Below, in pieces: positions 9,745 to 22,800 of a DNA stretch of 64,000 bases (position 1 is its first letter; each line of letters opens with the position of its first letter). The DNA is from Endothia cerciana (Eukaryota; Ascomycota; Sordariomycetes; Diaporthales; Cryphonectriaceae): NCBI GenBank assembly GCA_026119935.1, contig JALRMH010000060.1, forward strand, positions 62,001-126,000, read 5' to 3'. Below the pieces are notes generated by a model. The model saw only the letters and a list, made by a program, of their open reading frames with translations, was not told the DNA's origin and did no database searches. A program made the position numbers and the translations under genes.

Positions 9745-12700
9745 GGCCAGCCACTGTATATAAGAAGCGGAAAGAGCTGCTTGTATCCCGCCTTGCCTTT
9801 GCTTCTATATCTGGGCGCAGCACAGAAGCGAATTACGATATGTCTTGCGACCGATCTCACTGCATATAGGACAGTGACAATCGAAGCCACATCGTGCCCA
9901 GAAAAAGCCACTGGACCGCGAGGGAAATAAGAAAGTACTATCAAAAGGGTAGTGAGGATTGAAAGCAGAGGCGAAAGAAAGAACATGATTATGAAAGACA
10001 TTTCAGCCCAACTATGTATTGCGATAGATAGTGCCAACCTCCATGCACCAAAAAGGAAAGCCCTGGGCGAACGACGCAGCTCAGGGCTGGAAACATTGCT
10101 GAGCTAAACCACCGACATGCAGGCGGGTTCTGGGGGTCATACTCTCCTTCAACACCTTCATACATAGATCACTTGTGCGATTCTCACTCGCGAATAGAGA
10201 TGGATGCTTGATACGGCAAGGAGAAAAGGATCGATGAGGCACATAAAGGACCAAGGAACTTTGGCATCAGCCTCGCCCCCAAAGGTCGTCGCCCGGTCCG
10301 CCTGGACCCACGCGTTCCGTTTGGGCAGCTGACAGCCTCGCCGCAACACCGCGGTCGCGCGCCGGCGTAGAGTAAGCACTAATCTCACCCACTGGCTAGA
10401 GCCTCATGCAAGCCCCCAGGCGATCACGGGCAGACGCGCGTTGTCGATTCGTTTTGACAACAGTAGGTAGACACGGTGCAAGACCGGCACTAGTTGCTTG
10501 ACAGCCTCGAGCCTCGGAGTTCACATAACTTTGTCGGCCTTTCGCACCCGGCCATAAGCCTTGGATGCGATACGAGACAGTCATGCCCGTGCCTGACTTG
10601 TAAGTTTAGGGCCAGACCTACCTGACGTCGCGGGCTCTACGTGCGGCAGCCCGGTCCCGGCTAGCCCGGAGGTAATCGAGGTGATTGTAACCGATAGCTT
10701 TTGAGAATTGGGGGTCAGGTTTCAGGATGACTTACAACGAGTTCGGCTGATAGTCATGGCTGCCATAATAAGCCTTTCACTAGTCGAAAGGGAAAAAGTA
10801 GTGACGATGAATCGGAAGAGGTCTGGGGCAATATCCGGTTGCATGTATATCGGCTAACAGGCTAAAATACGCAATTTGTGCGTAGGAGGCCAAGTAGGGC
10901 CAGAACCGGTAGGTCTTCTCCATAGAGCGAACTTTGCCAATATCAAGAACTGTCTGGAAGCGGTCGATCGCCGTCTTGGATCTCACAAGGGCAACTGGGC
11001 TCGGCGGAGTCCGCACCCGGAATTCCCCAGTCGGTCGGGAGTGGTGAAGGGCAAAACAACGCGGTCGGGTAGAGTCCCACAAGGCTGAGGCTCGAACTGG
11101 CTGTAAAATCTTCATGGGATTTCTGAAGGTGACAGCACCTGCTGTTTGTGTCTCGCAATGCTTGAGAGCGGTGTGAGACTGAGCCGAGTATTATCGGTCT
11201 TTATAGCTATCTGAGTCGGGCCGCCGCTCGAGGCACAGCTTTCGGGATTTCAAGCCGCGCTTCTGCACGCCAGGTTCGTGTGTGCATGAGGCGGATATGT
11301 TCCCCGGTAGCTCCTATGTCCAGACGCAACCACGTCCTGAACAACGGGACAGACTGACACCGTGCACCTAGTCAGGAAAGAGGCATGGCTGATCTTGCGG
11401 CCCTTAGCGGGCAGTTCCGCTTCAGCTCGCAGACTGGGACCGAAGAGGGCGTGACTCATTGATAGCCATGGAGGGCCAGCCGCCTACCCTTCAACTGGAG
11501 ACACAAGGAACAGGATTCCTGTAGGTTGCGGTTGCGGTTGCGCTTGCACGCTGTCGCGGCGATGACCTTGCTGCATCCCAGCAATGACTTGCCACCAGAG
11601 CGGGCGAGGCTATAAGATCGGCCAGATAAAGTTGACCAGCTCTGCCAAGCATCCGTTTATAGTTCCAGTAGACAGCTGGCAGCCGGGTACTGGTACTACC
11701 AGACAATACAGCGCAGCGGATCGGTCGAATGCAGGAACAGCTGTCTGCCGCTGCCCTTGTCATCGAATGGGATTCGGTGGGAGCGTCGGCTTCGCGGAAC
11801 ATTTGAGTAACTCCACCATGCCACACGGTGAGGCGCTATTCCAGGTTTGAGCCTCATGGCCCGCGCCGACTGCGAGCCCTTGAGGTATTCTTCCCAATCG
11901 CTCGTATGCCGGCATGCCGGTACAGTTTCGAGGTCAGCGACCGACTCCGGGGCTGGGTTGATAGCTCATTGTGACAGCCAGTGGTGCGAGCGGCCCACCT
12001 GGGCGGGGCTGGCGAGTGGGGGAGTTGTTATGACCGAGACTTTGAGCCGATCAGATCGATCTCTAACCTGACAGTTCAGATGACTCAGGTCTCTCGCTCT
12101 TATGAGGCCATTGTCGAGGCGATGCGGCCGGAAGGTTGTCTGGGCGTTTGGTTTGGTGAAACATTGAACAGATCGGAGAACAGGAGAGCACTGGCCCGAG
12201 GTTCGAGGTGAAGCTCTGGCCGACGAGAGATGGTGGGGACCAGAGGTGGGATGGAACAGTGTTGTTGCACCATGGTTGATTCGTCCCAAGCCGCTCCGTG
12301 CGTGCTTTCCGAGCGCTAATGAGGAAGCCTGCGCTTCAAGGGCGTCGCAGCCTCACCTCAGCTCACCTCATGTTGGTGTCAAGTCGAGCTGGTTGGACGG
12401 TAGCCCGTCGTCCTGCATACCCTCCCCATGTCAGGTCCCTAAGGACTCTCGTCTGGCCGTGGAATTTCTCGGGAGGATGAGACTGACAACTCAGCAGGTC
12501 GTGCAGGCATTGGATCTGGTTTGGCGTGTTTAGGCTCCTTTAGGCTCATTGCCAGCAAGATAGCGCCCGGCAGCTGTCATTGGTAGCAGGATGGTTTGCT
12601 CCGCCTGAAGCGGTGGCCCGTGCCTGGAGCTACGGAGGGTTGAGAGGACCGGGGGGTGGCGACAGGGTTACTACCTGCTTGAGGCCTGCGGCGCTCCTGA

Positions 12701-12884
12701 AAATGCAACACCAGTTGTCGTTGGGCGTGGGCGTGGGCGTGGGGCTATCGCTGCTGATGAGGAGAACGTTGTACCGAGGCACCACATAAGGTACTATGTA
12801 GTATCACACTAAAAGAATAGGAGAGCATTCCCTCGGAGGGTGCGGGCGGACGCGGTGACGATCTCGGAGGAACAGCACCAAAGA

Positions 12885-12936
12885 TAGGAAGGAAAGAAGG
12901 AAAGAAGGAAAGAAAGAAAGAAAGAAAGAAAGAAAG
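12885..12936. repeat. GGAA/GAAA microsatellite
   Basis: Tandem GGAAA-like units grade into (GAAA)n. Confidence 0.85.
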
Positions 12937-14204
12937 ACGCAGTCAATGCCGAGAGTGTGAGGGTCTTGGCGAGGACCCGTTCATCTGATCAGGCCGGTCC
13001 ACGATCCAATCCAGTCTGCCGGTGTCCTGGGCCCCGGGCCCCGACTGAGATGGAGCCTCCGCGATAAACAAACGATCGTCGCTGGCGAGGCGTGGCAGGT
13101 TTTTTCCCTTTTTTTTCTTCCTTCTCCCCTGCCAGGGCAGCGTGGGCAGAAGGTGGGCATGAACTGCCAAAGATAGGGGACCCGGCACCCGTCCTGCGCT
13201 ACCAAATCGGAGAATATTGACGGGCCGGTACCTGTCTCGTGTAGATGTCGACATCCAGAATTCTCTTCTCGCGACAGGGAATCGCCAATGTCGGGCATGA
13301 AGGAGGTGGAGATCCTCAAAAGAGGCGGTGCTGAATCCCCCCTTTGGCGCTTCTGGGCTCCCTCGACTCGCGGTGGTATGGATGGGCCCTTCCCCCGTCC
13401 GACTGGACCACTGCCATGGCAGTCTAGAAATCAGTACAGTACCAGTAGTACGGACAAGTTGTACGGCGTCGAGAAGGGGAAGGGATGTTGTTTCACCTGG
13501 CCCGAAGCGGCAATCGGCCGGCTAGCGCAGGTACCAACTTAAAATCCACGCGGCAGGCGGCACGCAGAGGAACCAGTCCCGTCGAGGGGAGGTGGGCATG
13601 GGGGTGCCTCCCCTTCATCAACGGAGAGCCTCAAGGTTGGCCTTTCCTCGACATCTAAGCCCCAACTCGACCCATCACATCCCCTACCCCCTTCGCCTTT
13701 CATCACCACAGTACGTACCTCACCACCTCACCTCACCTCACATTACTTCACTTCGGGTCACGGCGACCCCCCCCCCCCCGGTCGACCACGGTCATGGACC
13801 ACCTACACCACCGCCCTGACCTCCCATCTCGGTCTAGAAGCAGGCCTATGAGGTCGATCAGGTTCTCGATCTTATCTCCATCTGGGCTCGGCTAAAGCTG
13901 CAGCCCATGCGTGCCTCAGCGTCCACTGCCGGCTGCTGCTGGGATGGCACACACGTCGCCTGCCAAGCCCCCCCCTGGGTGCCAACTTTTGGTTCCTCAA
14001 ATATACTGTGGTACAACAACCTGCCCGCACTTAACAGCCTCATCACGGGCAGGGAGGGCCATGCGTGGTTGACGTTGGCTGCCGAGCATTCCGTGCCATC
14101 GACGTGGATAATGCTCGATATGATCTGCAATGCAATATCGGCTCCTTTAAGACCCGGCGTACAGATACTATGTATGTATTCATATCGACTGACCTGCGAG
14201 CCCA

Positions 14205-14205
14205 G

Positions 14206-14244
<39 letters not shown>
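14205..14244. repeat. (TGCC)n microsatellite
   Basis: About ten tandem TGCC units. A second, shorter tract of the same unit lies at 42995-43024. Confidence 0.9.
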
Positions 14245-14245
<1 letters not shown>

Positions 14246-15505
14246 CTCTGGACGGAGCTTACGCGCACCCGTTCATTCCATTCTTCTGCCTCTTCGGTAC
14301 CCAGCGTGAAGGTCGATCTCGGGTCGCCAGCACGCGGCATGACCAGGCGGTCAAGCTTGTGCACCTCACCGGAGATGCGGCGTAACCATGAGATGTGGCA
14401 TCGGGCCGGTGAGGTTTTCGACTCGGCCGGTCGACCTGACCCATACTATATGTAAATAGCAATCCGGTATCAGTCGTGATCGCAGCTCCAGACCTTCTCT
14501 TCCAAACCCCCCAGACTGCGTCTCCATCCTTGCATCTCCGATCCCGCAGACAGACACCGCCGTATCTCCGCTGTCACGGTCGCGTTATCGACCCACAACC
14601 AACCACACATCCTTTAGGGGAGCTTCTCTGTTTCCCTGGACCTGTAAGATCGGTTCCCTGTTTGATTTACCCCTGCCGTCCACCACTCGTTCGTCTGTGT
14701 TGCTGGCCCTACTGTCCACGTCGGGGCCCCAAACCAGGACCTGCCAGCTATATGGGGCGTTGGGCAGGTAACCTGCTCTACACGTGTAGCCATCTAGCAA
14801 CCCAAGCGCTTCTCACCCCCTGTCGTGCCCTGCACTGGAACCATGGTTGTCGAGCTCCACCAGAATTCGGAATGTCAATCTACCACAGCATCCCAGCAAG
14901 GCAGTGTCGGGATCAGGGATACCTATAGTACATGGTGTCTCCTTGCCCATCCACGACTCTTCCTTCCCACTACTATGGTTACCCCCCTGTGCTTCTCCTT
15001 TCCTACAATATAATATCCCGGTGGGTCTACATGCTGTGCATTTTTTCCATCTTTTCCATTGCAGCTTCTGATCTGCCCTATACATAGTGGTGTCGGACTC
15101 CGTTCTGTCCTTGTTCTCTTCTATACATACCCGTTGTATCGCTTGACTGCTGAGCAACAACATCCGGTACACGGTATTTAGTCTTTCGTTTCCACATTCG
15201 TTTCTCTTCCTTTCCCACCTTGTTGCTTCGTCCACAGTGGACTGCACCTTGACGACTGACATCCTGTCTTTCCCTCTTTCCCTGAACAAAATATTCAGCC
15301 ACAAACCTCACAGAAGGCACGTCACCCAGCAGTAGCCAGCCTATCTCGGTCGGGCCCCCCCCCCCTCCTCCCATTCTTTGCACCAGCCTGCCACGATATC
15401 TGGCAGTCTCAATAACAACTTCTGCCGCCTTGTCACTGGCGCAACGTCAAGGAGACGACCCGTATCACCTCTCAGAGAAGGCGACCGCCCAAAGGCAAGC
15501 CCAAG

Positions 15506-16504
15506 ATGCGCACACGGACATCCGCCCTCGCGTCCGCGGCGCTGCCGGCCCTCGTCGCTGCCGGCACAGTTCCGACCTACTCTGGAATGTCTGTCGTATG
15601 GTCCGCAGACTTTGAAGGCTCGAGTGGAGACTCGGTGAATACCGACGTCTGGAATATTGCTACATGTAAGTCGCACCAGAAATGCCTATGCTGTATCAGC
15701 AAACCCCCCCCCCACCCCCCCACCCCCCCCAAAGTGCCGTCCAGTGCTGACCGCTGCTGCCATAGCGATCGACACAAACGCTGAGTTGCAGAGTTACACC
15801 ACGGCATCAGCCAACTTGCAACTCTCTGGAGGGGGCACTGTGCAGTTCGTGCCTTGGAAGTCCTCATCCGGGGCCTGGAGCTCCGGTCGTATTGAGACCA
15901 AGACGACATGGACGCCAGCGGCCGGCAGCATTATGCGAGTCGAGGCTTCTGCTCGTACTGGCGGTGATCCTTCCGCAAATGCGCAGGGCATGTGGCCTGC
16001 GATCTGGATGTTGGGCGACAGCATCAGACATGGAACGGGCTGGCCTCAGTGTGGCGAGATCGACATCATGGAGATGGTCAACGGGCTCGGCACTGTGTAC
16101 GGCACGCTTCACTGCACGGCTGCGGTTTGCGACCCGAGTACGAGTGCAGGCTACCAAGGTAGCACGGCCACAGACGACGACTGGCACACGTACAGCGTGA
16201 CGATCGACCGGACAAGCAATGACTGGGAGACGGAGACAATCAACTTTATGAAGGACAACACGACCTATTTCACGGCGACGGGTGCGGCGATTGGTGACGA
16301 GGCTGTCTGGGGCGCGTTGGCCCACTCGCCGCTGTACATGATCATCAACCTGGCCGTCGGTGGCTCATGTAAGTCTGCACTTCACCAAGGATCTTCGAAT
16401 GAGGACTAATATAATTTGCAGGGCCTGGCGATCCCAACTCTTCGACGCTTGATGGCTACGGGAACATGCTCGAGGTTGAGTACGCCGCCGTGTACTCCAG
16501 TTGA
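15506..16504 (+). CDS. Secreted GH16 endo-beta-1,3(4)-glucanase
   Basis: Exons are 15506-15665, 15766-16368 and 16422-16504, giving 281 aa. Introns are 100 and 53 bp with GTAAGT donors. The N-terminus (MRTRTSALASAALPALVAAG) is a clear signal peptide. The GH16 catalytic signature GEIDIMEMVNG places the nucleophile at E151, the assisting Asp at D153 and the acid/base at E156. The family's C-terminal strand (DGYGNMLEVEY) is encoded by exon 3. Expected substrate is mixed-linked or beta-1,3-glucan, in the wall or plant matter. Intron 1 contains a C10 run (15704-15713). The frame stops at TGA 16502-16504 but stays open for 160 more codons that look like a GPI-anchor tail (see next entry), so the mature enzyme may be soluble, anchored or both. 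Confidence 0.9.
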
Positions 16505-16987
16505 CTCGGAAACCCCTCGTCCGACGATCCTGCTTCCCCGACAAGCTCAGGCTCCGGCTCCAGCTCCGGCTCCGGCTCCAGCCCCAGTCCTAGCTCCACC
16601 AGTATTGTTAGCAGTACGGCTGATGGCGCCACGGCCACCACGGCCACCAGCGTCGTGTCATCTTCCATCTCAGCTGCTTCCGCATCTGTCACGGTTTTGA
16701 CCTCATCTTCGTACTCTACTACACTCTTGTCTGCAATCACATCAGCAAGCGCAACTTCGTCGGCCGAGGGGACATCTACCGCATCGGCGGCCCCTTCTGA
16801 GACCACCTTACCGCTTCCGGGAGGCTCTAGTGGAAACTTTACGGAATCTAACAGCACCACGTTCAATCCCTATGAGTGTCTATGCAGTGCTGCTAGCTCC
16901 CTTCGATCAAACGACGTACGCGTGGCCATGGTTGTGGCTATGACGGCGTCGCCTGTTTTATTCACCATTCTGGTACAATTTTTATGA
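16505..16987 (+). other. In-frame Ser/Thr-rich, GPI-like extension after the GH16 stop
   Basis: The 160 codons after the TGA, in the same frame as exon 3, read LGNPSSDDPASP. They then run through Gly-Ser repeats (SGSGSSSGSGSS), a long Ser/Thr/Ala-rich stalk, a Cys-containing segment (YECLCSAASS) and a hydrophobic end (VAMVVAMTASPVLFTILVQ), before a stop at 16985-16987. Signal peptide, catalytic domain, Ser/Thr stalk and hydrophobic tail is the layout of GPI-anchored fungal glucanases. The intact frame and biased composition argue that it is, or was until recently, translated. Options are stop-codon readthrough (TGA followed by C), an alternative intron removing the stop, or a recent nonsense mutation. 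Confidence 0.7.
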
Positions 16988-17865
16988 GCGGTGATGATCA
17001 TACTGGCTCTCTACTTAAAGTACATTTCTTCTGCGGGATACCCAGGTTATACATTGGCGCACAGATACCACTTCCTACTTCTAGTCGCTATTTTGAGAAT
17101 AGACATCTTATCATTCTCGCTTTCACAACTATGCCTCAAGGCCTAACCGAGAGGGCCCACTGCTCGTGAATGCTGCAAGATGCCTTGTGTAGTCAAACCA
17201 GGACACAGGTACCAGGGGCAGAGCCCCTGGCGTTGCCAGGCATAGAGCTAAATTGACCTACAGCACCAAGGATCGTGACCGGCCAGCGCCACTCCCGTCC
17301 CTCCCCCCCCCCCCCCGGTCCGGGTGGTTAACGCTCAGCCGCGCGCTTATGGGCCCGGCGACACGCTTTTGGGAATTCTCTTCCTCCTCCTCGCAGAAGC
17401 TGTCAAGAAGCAATGCACGGTCTTTCTTCCTACTGACGGACTTGACGAAGCACAACACTATCCCGGCCGGGATGCTCAAATCACGTTCAAGGGTCCCGCG
17501 CCCCCGATACGGAATCAAAGTCTGCGCTTCCAGTCGCCTATGGACATGACTTAACGCTGCCCTGGGTGCGTAACTCCTGTTGCCACCAGGTGTTGTACAA
17601 GCCACCGCATGGTCTCCGACGGTCCAATAGATGCCTCAGGTCCCTTGACCAGTCGCGAAGCCTGGCATTAAAGTGTTTCTGCTGTAGCGCGGCTCACACG
17701 AGGCTGGGCGGAAGAATTGTTGACTCGCCATTGGAAATTCTATATCTAGTAGAACCGGAGGACTCCTAGCGATATGCAAGTATTCTATCCTACATGATGC
17801 GAGCAAGGGAGAGGGAAAGAAAAGCAGACATCCGTAAGCCATCATTCGACCTCCGCGGGCGTCCG
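16988..17865. other. Intergenic between the convergent GH16 and P450 genes
   Basis: No gene recognised. Contains a C14 run (17303-17316) and a perfect 8-bp inverted repeat CCAGGGGC/GCCCCTGG with a 3-nt loop (17212-17230), which could fold as a hairpin in a 3' UTR. Confidence 0.5.
17212..17230. repeat. Short perfect inverted repeat
   Basis: CCAGGGGC-AGA-GCCCCTGG: an 8-bp GC-rich stem with a 3-nt loop, in the 3' intergenic space of two convergent genes. Confidence 0.7.
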
Positions 17866-19816
17866 TCATACCTTCGTCTCCACCTCCTCCCCCTCAAAAC
17901 CACCCTCACAAAACTCCAGGAAATCCACCTCCGGCGTCCTGGCCTTGCACAGCAACATCTGCCCCGTGTCCGGCGCCACCTGGAACCCCATGGGGGTCTC
18001 CGGCAGGGGCCCCGCGGCGTCCCCCGGCAGCTTGAGATCGTAGTTCAACAGCACGTACGCAAACATCAGCTTCATCCCGTTGGACGCGAAGAACCGCCCC
18101 GGGCACGCGTGGAGCCCGTGCCCGAACATGGTCATCTCGGGCGACGTCGTCACGGCCTGGTACTTGTTCTCGTTGCTGGCGCCGGAGGCGCGCAGCCGCA
18201 GGAACCGGAACCCGTCGAACTCGTGCGGGTCGTCGTAGACCCTGGGGTCGAGCATCGGCGGGGGCGACATCATCAGGTAGCTCCCCTTGGGGACGGACGT
18301 GCCGTCGCCGAAGCTGATATCGCCCTGGGCGACGCGGGGCATGTTTGCTGTTGCGCGGGATTTGGTCAGCCACCTTGGCAGTGCGAGATGCGCCGTGGGG
18401 CCCGGCGGAGGGGACCGGTACTCACTGTTCACGCCCGGGTGTATCCTCAGGCTCTCCCGGATGAAGCTGTCCATCTTCTTCAGCCTGAACAGCATATTCT
18501 TGTCGATCCTCCCCGTCTGCCCCAGCACCGCCACGATCTCGTCCCGGAGCTCCTGCGTGTACTCCGGGTGGCACACGATATCGAGCAGCAGGTACCCCAT
18601 GGCCCTCGAGGTCGAGTTCATGCTCGCCATCGCCAGGGCGATCTCCATGACGCCCACGTCCGGCAGGGGCCTCCCCGCCGCCGCGGCCGCCGCGACGAAC
18701 CAGTCCACCGAGTCCAGCACCTTCCTCCGCGGGGCGCCGTACCTCCTGATGTCCTCCAGCCGGCGCTCGACCTCCGGGTTGATCAGCTCGCGCGCCCGCC
18801 TCACCTCCTGCCGGATCCGGCGGCACTCGGGCAGGAGCCAGTGCGCGGCGGGCCGCAGGAAGGGCGGGATGGAGTTGAGCCTCTGCACGGCGCGGAAGGC
18901 GTCGGTCGCGTACGAGGTGGAGATGGACTGCCAGGCGGGGTCGTCGGCGAGCTTCGGCCCCAGGAAGATGCGGGACGTCTGCCGCGCGACGCAGTGGAGG
19001 ACCACCTGCTTGAGGTTGATCTCCTGCCACTCCGCGGGGCGGCCCAGGTACAGGTCACAGGTCCGGGGGAGAGCTCGTGCCAGGGGTCCGATCGTGAGCG
19101 CTTGGTGTGCGATGTCAGCCCAACCTCCCAGACACGATATCATGAGGCGGGGGGCTTCTTACCGAGGACTCCGGGGAGCTGCTTTCTGAGGGCATCCTGG
19201 AAGATCTCGCCGGTGCTTGCTGTGCTGAAGCCCTCGAAGCCGGGATAATCTGCGTAGAAGTCCTGGGGAAAGTAAGTATATACACGATGACATGGAGGCG
19301 GCCGCACGTATTGGCTGGGCTGTTCGATGACAGGTTTCTTTCTATGTGTCCCGAGTGATGACATACCTTGACAACAAAGGCGCTGAAATCAAGCGTGGGT
19401 AGGTTCTTGTATTCGTCTAGATACCGCGGTGGTACGATGACCTTGGCACCGGACTGAGTGAAATCATTGATCCGGAAGGGGCGGTCCTTGTACTGCCAGC
19501 AAAGTATTAGCAATCTTCTCGATGTCTTTCTTAGTGATCGTGGTCCTGAAACCTAGGCTGAACTTGCCATCTCGAATCCCTTCTCAAGCAATGTGCTCGC
19601 ATGAGCTCTGAACTCCGCTTGAGCCTTCGGGCCGCCGCCAGGGTTGACGATGGGAATCTTCCTGAGCCTCCATGCCAGGATCCGCTGACGGACCCAGTCA
19701 CTTGCCAATAGCGATAGCAGGGTGATCACGGCGACCACGGCCGCCTTGACATGCCAGTCCGCAGATATTCCCGTGTGAAGAGTGTTGAGATGCATTGTGT
19801 CGATGTCGTTCCGCAT
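17866..19816 (-). CDS. Cytochrome P450 monooxygenase (543 aa)
   Basis: Five exons on the minus strand: 19816-19568, 19492-19367, 19262-19163, 19100-18426 and 18347-17866. Introns are 75, 104, 62 and 78 bp. Intron 1 has a GC donor (ATG|GCAAGT) and intron 4 is an in-frame 78-mer without a stop. An N-terminal membrane segment (about residues 23-44) suggests ER anchoring. Family marks are the K-helix E374-x-x-R377 (ESLR) and the heme loop FGHGLHACPGR with ligand C465. The I-helix reads MASMNSTSR (about 316-324) instead of the usual AG-x-D/E-T-T. Overall it resembles fungal P450s of the ent-kaurene oxidase/CYP68 kind that act on terpenoids or alkaloids, but the substrate cannot be told. No secondary-metabolite core gene lies nearby, so a cluster role is unsupported. 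The intron 3 acceptor (CAAG) is the least certain site. Confidence 0.88.
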
Positions 19817-21329
19817 ACACTTGAGGGGTTTGGGCTAATTTTAGCGAGATGGCCTTTTTTTCAAGAAGCAGTCACCGGTACATGAAGACCTTTACTTATA
19901 TATTGAATGAAGAGGGCGAGGACGGGTCGTAGAAGAGTCCGCCCGACACCACGGGGCTTTGAGGGACATGATAGTCCTAAGAACGAATACGACGCATCAG
20001 CCTAAGTCTCCAAGGCCCAAGGCCAAGCAAACGATCTGGTGGCAGTGTTATACTCGAGATCAGAATAGCCACCTCCTGAGGTCGCGCACATCAACCTAAG
20101 CCTCTAGATATCATCGGTATCCAATTCCCAATTCAAAACGTGTACCATATCTAAAGTTTCCAGAACCGCTCCCGTACTGAATCCTCAAGGATGCGTGACC
20201 TAAATAGAAAGAACCATTTGTCGGCGGCGGCGGGACGGTGTTTGGGTATGGGACGAAGTGAGGCACAACATAGCAGCCATACTACCCCAAGCACGCGCTA
20301 AGTAAGCCTTCTAGGTAGGATATGAGCCACCTTCGAAAAGGCTTGGTGGACCCAGCAGCCGGGTAGTCCCCAGTACGGGGTAGGATTCTGTATCCTGGGG
20401 ACTAGTGCTCATATAGAGCGAACCCGAGCACGAGAGCGTACATCTTATTCCAATACTGCCCGCCTCGGCCCGTCCAGCGCACGATGAATTGAAAAGTTCT
20501 GGATGCTTGCATCCCGACTGCACCGCCCGCGTTGGTTGGAGTTTTCGCCCCCGTACTTACTAAGTACTTACATACATAGTCCATAGGCGGAAAAGCAGAT
20601 ATGGTACGTCCGACACGCGGCGCACTAACACACTCATCATTTCATCTCACGCTCGACTACCAGCACGGAGGAGTAACACCATTGCAAGCTCCCAATGTTA
20701 AAGTTAGATGCTAGTTTCGAAGTAGGTGAGCAGAGTGACGGAAGCCATCATCACTGATTCGGTCCCCTCGACGGTATAGAAAACATGGCGGGCGGCGACT
20801 AAAAGGTGCGAACCCGATGCTATGATCACTGAGATCGTGAGTGACCCGGTTGAGGGATTTGTCGCCCCATCAATAGCAGCGCCAAGGTCGATGAGCTCTT
20901 GGAAAAGGAGCTACTTATCTTGGGGGATATGGCGGACTACGCACCGTCTCGGTGTACGAGACCACAAAAACAAGCGCTCTTGTCGTTGCCTAGTGTTCCG
21001 TACCTGCCTCGAAGCATAACGTGCCTGTCAAAGGGGGTGGGACTGCGATGGTTGGGTTCAGAAACGACAAGGAGGTCCGGATAGAGGTGAACGCGCTCGC
21101 AAGCCATCAGTGAGGCCAGGTTCGGCCGAAGAAGCAAAGGACTAGTTCTGCTGGGGTTTCAGGGCGTCGGTAGGCTCGCAAAAACGCGACTCCCTACCCA
21201 GAAATGATACTGCGATGTACAGTCGTTGCAGAGCAGCTAGGGCCCGCGTCCATGCCAGACCAGCAACTTTATTCCAGTCGTTCACTTGCATCCGCGACAG
21301 CAGTGCAGCAAGATGGTATGATCTGCAGA
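19817..21329. other. Intergenic upstream of the P450
   Basis: No gene recognised. Contains P450 promoter sequence and several CTAGG/CCTAGG-like elements (about 20310-20405). The only frames are short and unlike known proteins. Confidence 0.4.
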
Positions 21330-22213
21330 CTACGGCAGGCTTGGGTCCTGCATGACCTCCCCTAACCGAACAAGGGTCCTCTCGTAGACTCTCGCAACGT
21401 CCATGTAGAGATCATCTTCGTCCTCCCAATTGGGGTCGACGAAACCTCTGTCCTCAGCAGCAACGTCTGTTACCTCAGCATCGGTGTCGACTTCGGTGTA
21501 TGTGTTCGAGGTGTCCGCTTCATCCTCATCCATGTCTACCAGGGGGGCCCTCTGCTGATTCATAAATTCAACGACGAGAACCCTCGTCTGTTCGACTATA
21601 CTCTTGCACCGCACCATGTGCGTCTTGGTCATGACTCCCCTAACACCATTCTCGAAGCCTGGTAACGATTCTCCGGTGTCAATGTCTCTTCCCCAGAGAA
21701 GACCGGCAAAGCAGAAGTCAAGCTTCCGGAATGCTGAAAACATTGGTGTGGGTTGTGGGGGGAATCGGGTGATCCATTCGGTGAAGTCGTTGGCGATGTT
21801 CAGGAGGTAGGGTATCTGCAGGCTTGCTACGGAGGCGTTTGTGTCAACGAGCCGGCCTTTGCAACGGAATTTAAGTTTTTCGGGGGTCTTAGGAGATGCT
21901 TACGCGTGCCAGAAAGCCATAACACATCCAGCAATCCCTCGACGTCCTTGCACAGCTCGCCCACGTTCTTATACCCGACCACCTCGTCGCCAGGCCCGGG
22001 CTCCTCGAACTTCTTGACGAACCGCCGATTGATGGACATGAGCTGGTTCTCAACGTAGATCCTGATCCTTTCTTCCTTGGCTGAGCCTGCGCGCAGTGGA
22101 TGCGATCGAGGGTGTGGCAGTCCAGACGTCGAGCGTGTCGAGGTTCCGCTGGGCGCAGGCGATGGTAGAGACTTCTGCGGCAGGAAGCCACCAGACAGTG
22201 ATGCGTCAGCCAT
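21330..22213 (-). CDS. Conserved fungal protein of unknown function (268 aa)
   Basis: Two exons, 22213-21904 and 21826-21330, separated by a 77-bp intron (GTAAGC donor, GTAG acceptor). The splice restores LSGTPSLQIPYLLNIA across the junction, which reads as a conserved block. The start is the ATG at 22213 (GAGAATGGCT); the frame is open further upstream, but that part lies in the shared promoter. The N-terminus is Ser/Pro-rich (about residues 1-45). A helical domain runs from RIRIYVENQL to about residue 200 and includes GRDIDTGE. The C-terminus is strongly acidic (D/E-rich after about 190) and ends with a helix (ARVYERTLVRLGEV). I do not recognise a family with a known role. It is head-to-head with TOM6, 309 bp apart, so they may share a promoter. 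Confidence 0.8.
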
Positions 22214-22522
22214 TCTCGATGTTGGGTGTTGATCTCCTGTCAGTGGTTTTGAGTTCCCATAGCATCTTCGAGCAACAATGGCAGAGGTGATCTGTTGAGG
22301 TTGAGATAAGAGAGGAGGAGGAGGTCGCTGTTTGGCGAGCTCAGTGAATGACGTGCAGCGGCCCAGGTTCCCCAACGGTGAGCCCTGCAGCGGAACTCTC
22401 TCCGCGGCGGAGCCGAGCAAAACCTCAAGCGGCATCAAAACTGACGTCGGCTCAATCGAACTTTTGCGACTCCAATCTTCCCTGACAACCTTCAATACCT
22501 CCATCACACAACACAAGCTAAG
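22214..22522. promoter_or_regulatory. Bidirectional promoter region, conserved gene / TOM6
   Basis: 309 bp separate two outward-facing start codons. The TOM6 side ends with the leader ACACAAGCTAAG before ATG. No consensus element stands out strongly. Confidence 0.5.
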
Positions 22523-22800
22523 ATGCCACCCAAGAGAGTCATTGTCGAGCGCGGCTACGGCTCCGGCAAGCGCATCCAGAAGGGATACTTCGCGTCTACC
22601 TACGAGACTCTGACGTCGCCGGAAAACTCGGCCATGGTCAAGGTCATCGCATCATTCGGTGTACGTTGCTCTTCCACAAGCTGTGCCGCCTGGGCTTCGC
22701 AACTGTCCTCTGGTATGGGTATCATGGACTAACTCAGATCCCGCAGGTTGGCGTCGCGCTCCTCTCGAGTTCCTGGGGCGAATTCCTGCTCCCTCCGTAA
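22523..22800 (+). CDS. TOM6: Mitochondrial import receptor subunit Tom6 (63 aa)
   Basis: Two exons, 22523-22660 and 22747-22800, with an 86-bp phase-0 intron (GTACGT donor, CTAAC branch at 22729-22733, CCGCAG acceptor). The protein has a basic N-terminus (MPPKRVIVERGYG), the stretch YETLTSPENSAMV and a C-terminal hydrophobic anchor ending SSWGEFLLPP. This is the layout of fungal Tom6, the small single-span subunit that stabilises the outer-membrane TOM translocase. A second AG sits 9 nt upstream of the acceptor (22736-22737). Using it would add Ile-Pro-Gln, but it lies only 5 nt from the branch A, so the downstream site is preferred. The short tail-anchored form could also be confused with Tom5 or Tom7, but the SSWGEFLLP end favours Tom6. 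Confidence 0.82.

Larger units (their letters stand above)
9745..15505. other. 5.8-kb stretch without a recognisable gene
   Basis: Open frames up to about 165 codons exist on both strands, but none gives a recognisable protein; several simply translate simple repeats. Contents: a purine tetranucleotide tract (12885-12936), poly-C (13767-13779), (TGCC)n (14205-14244) and poly-C (15355-15365). The last 400 bp are pyrimidine-rich, a likely promoter and leader for the glucanase gene. Confidence 0.4.
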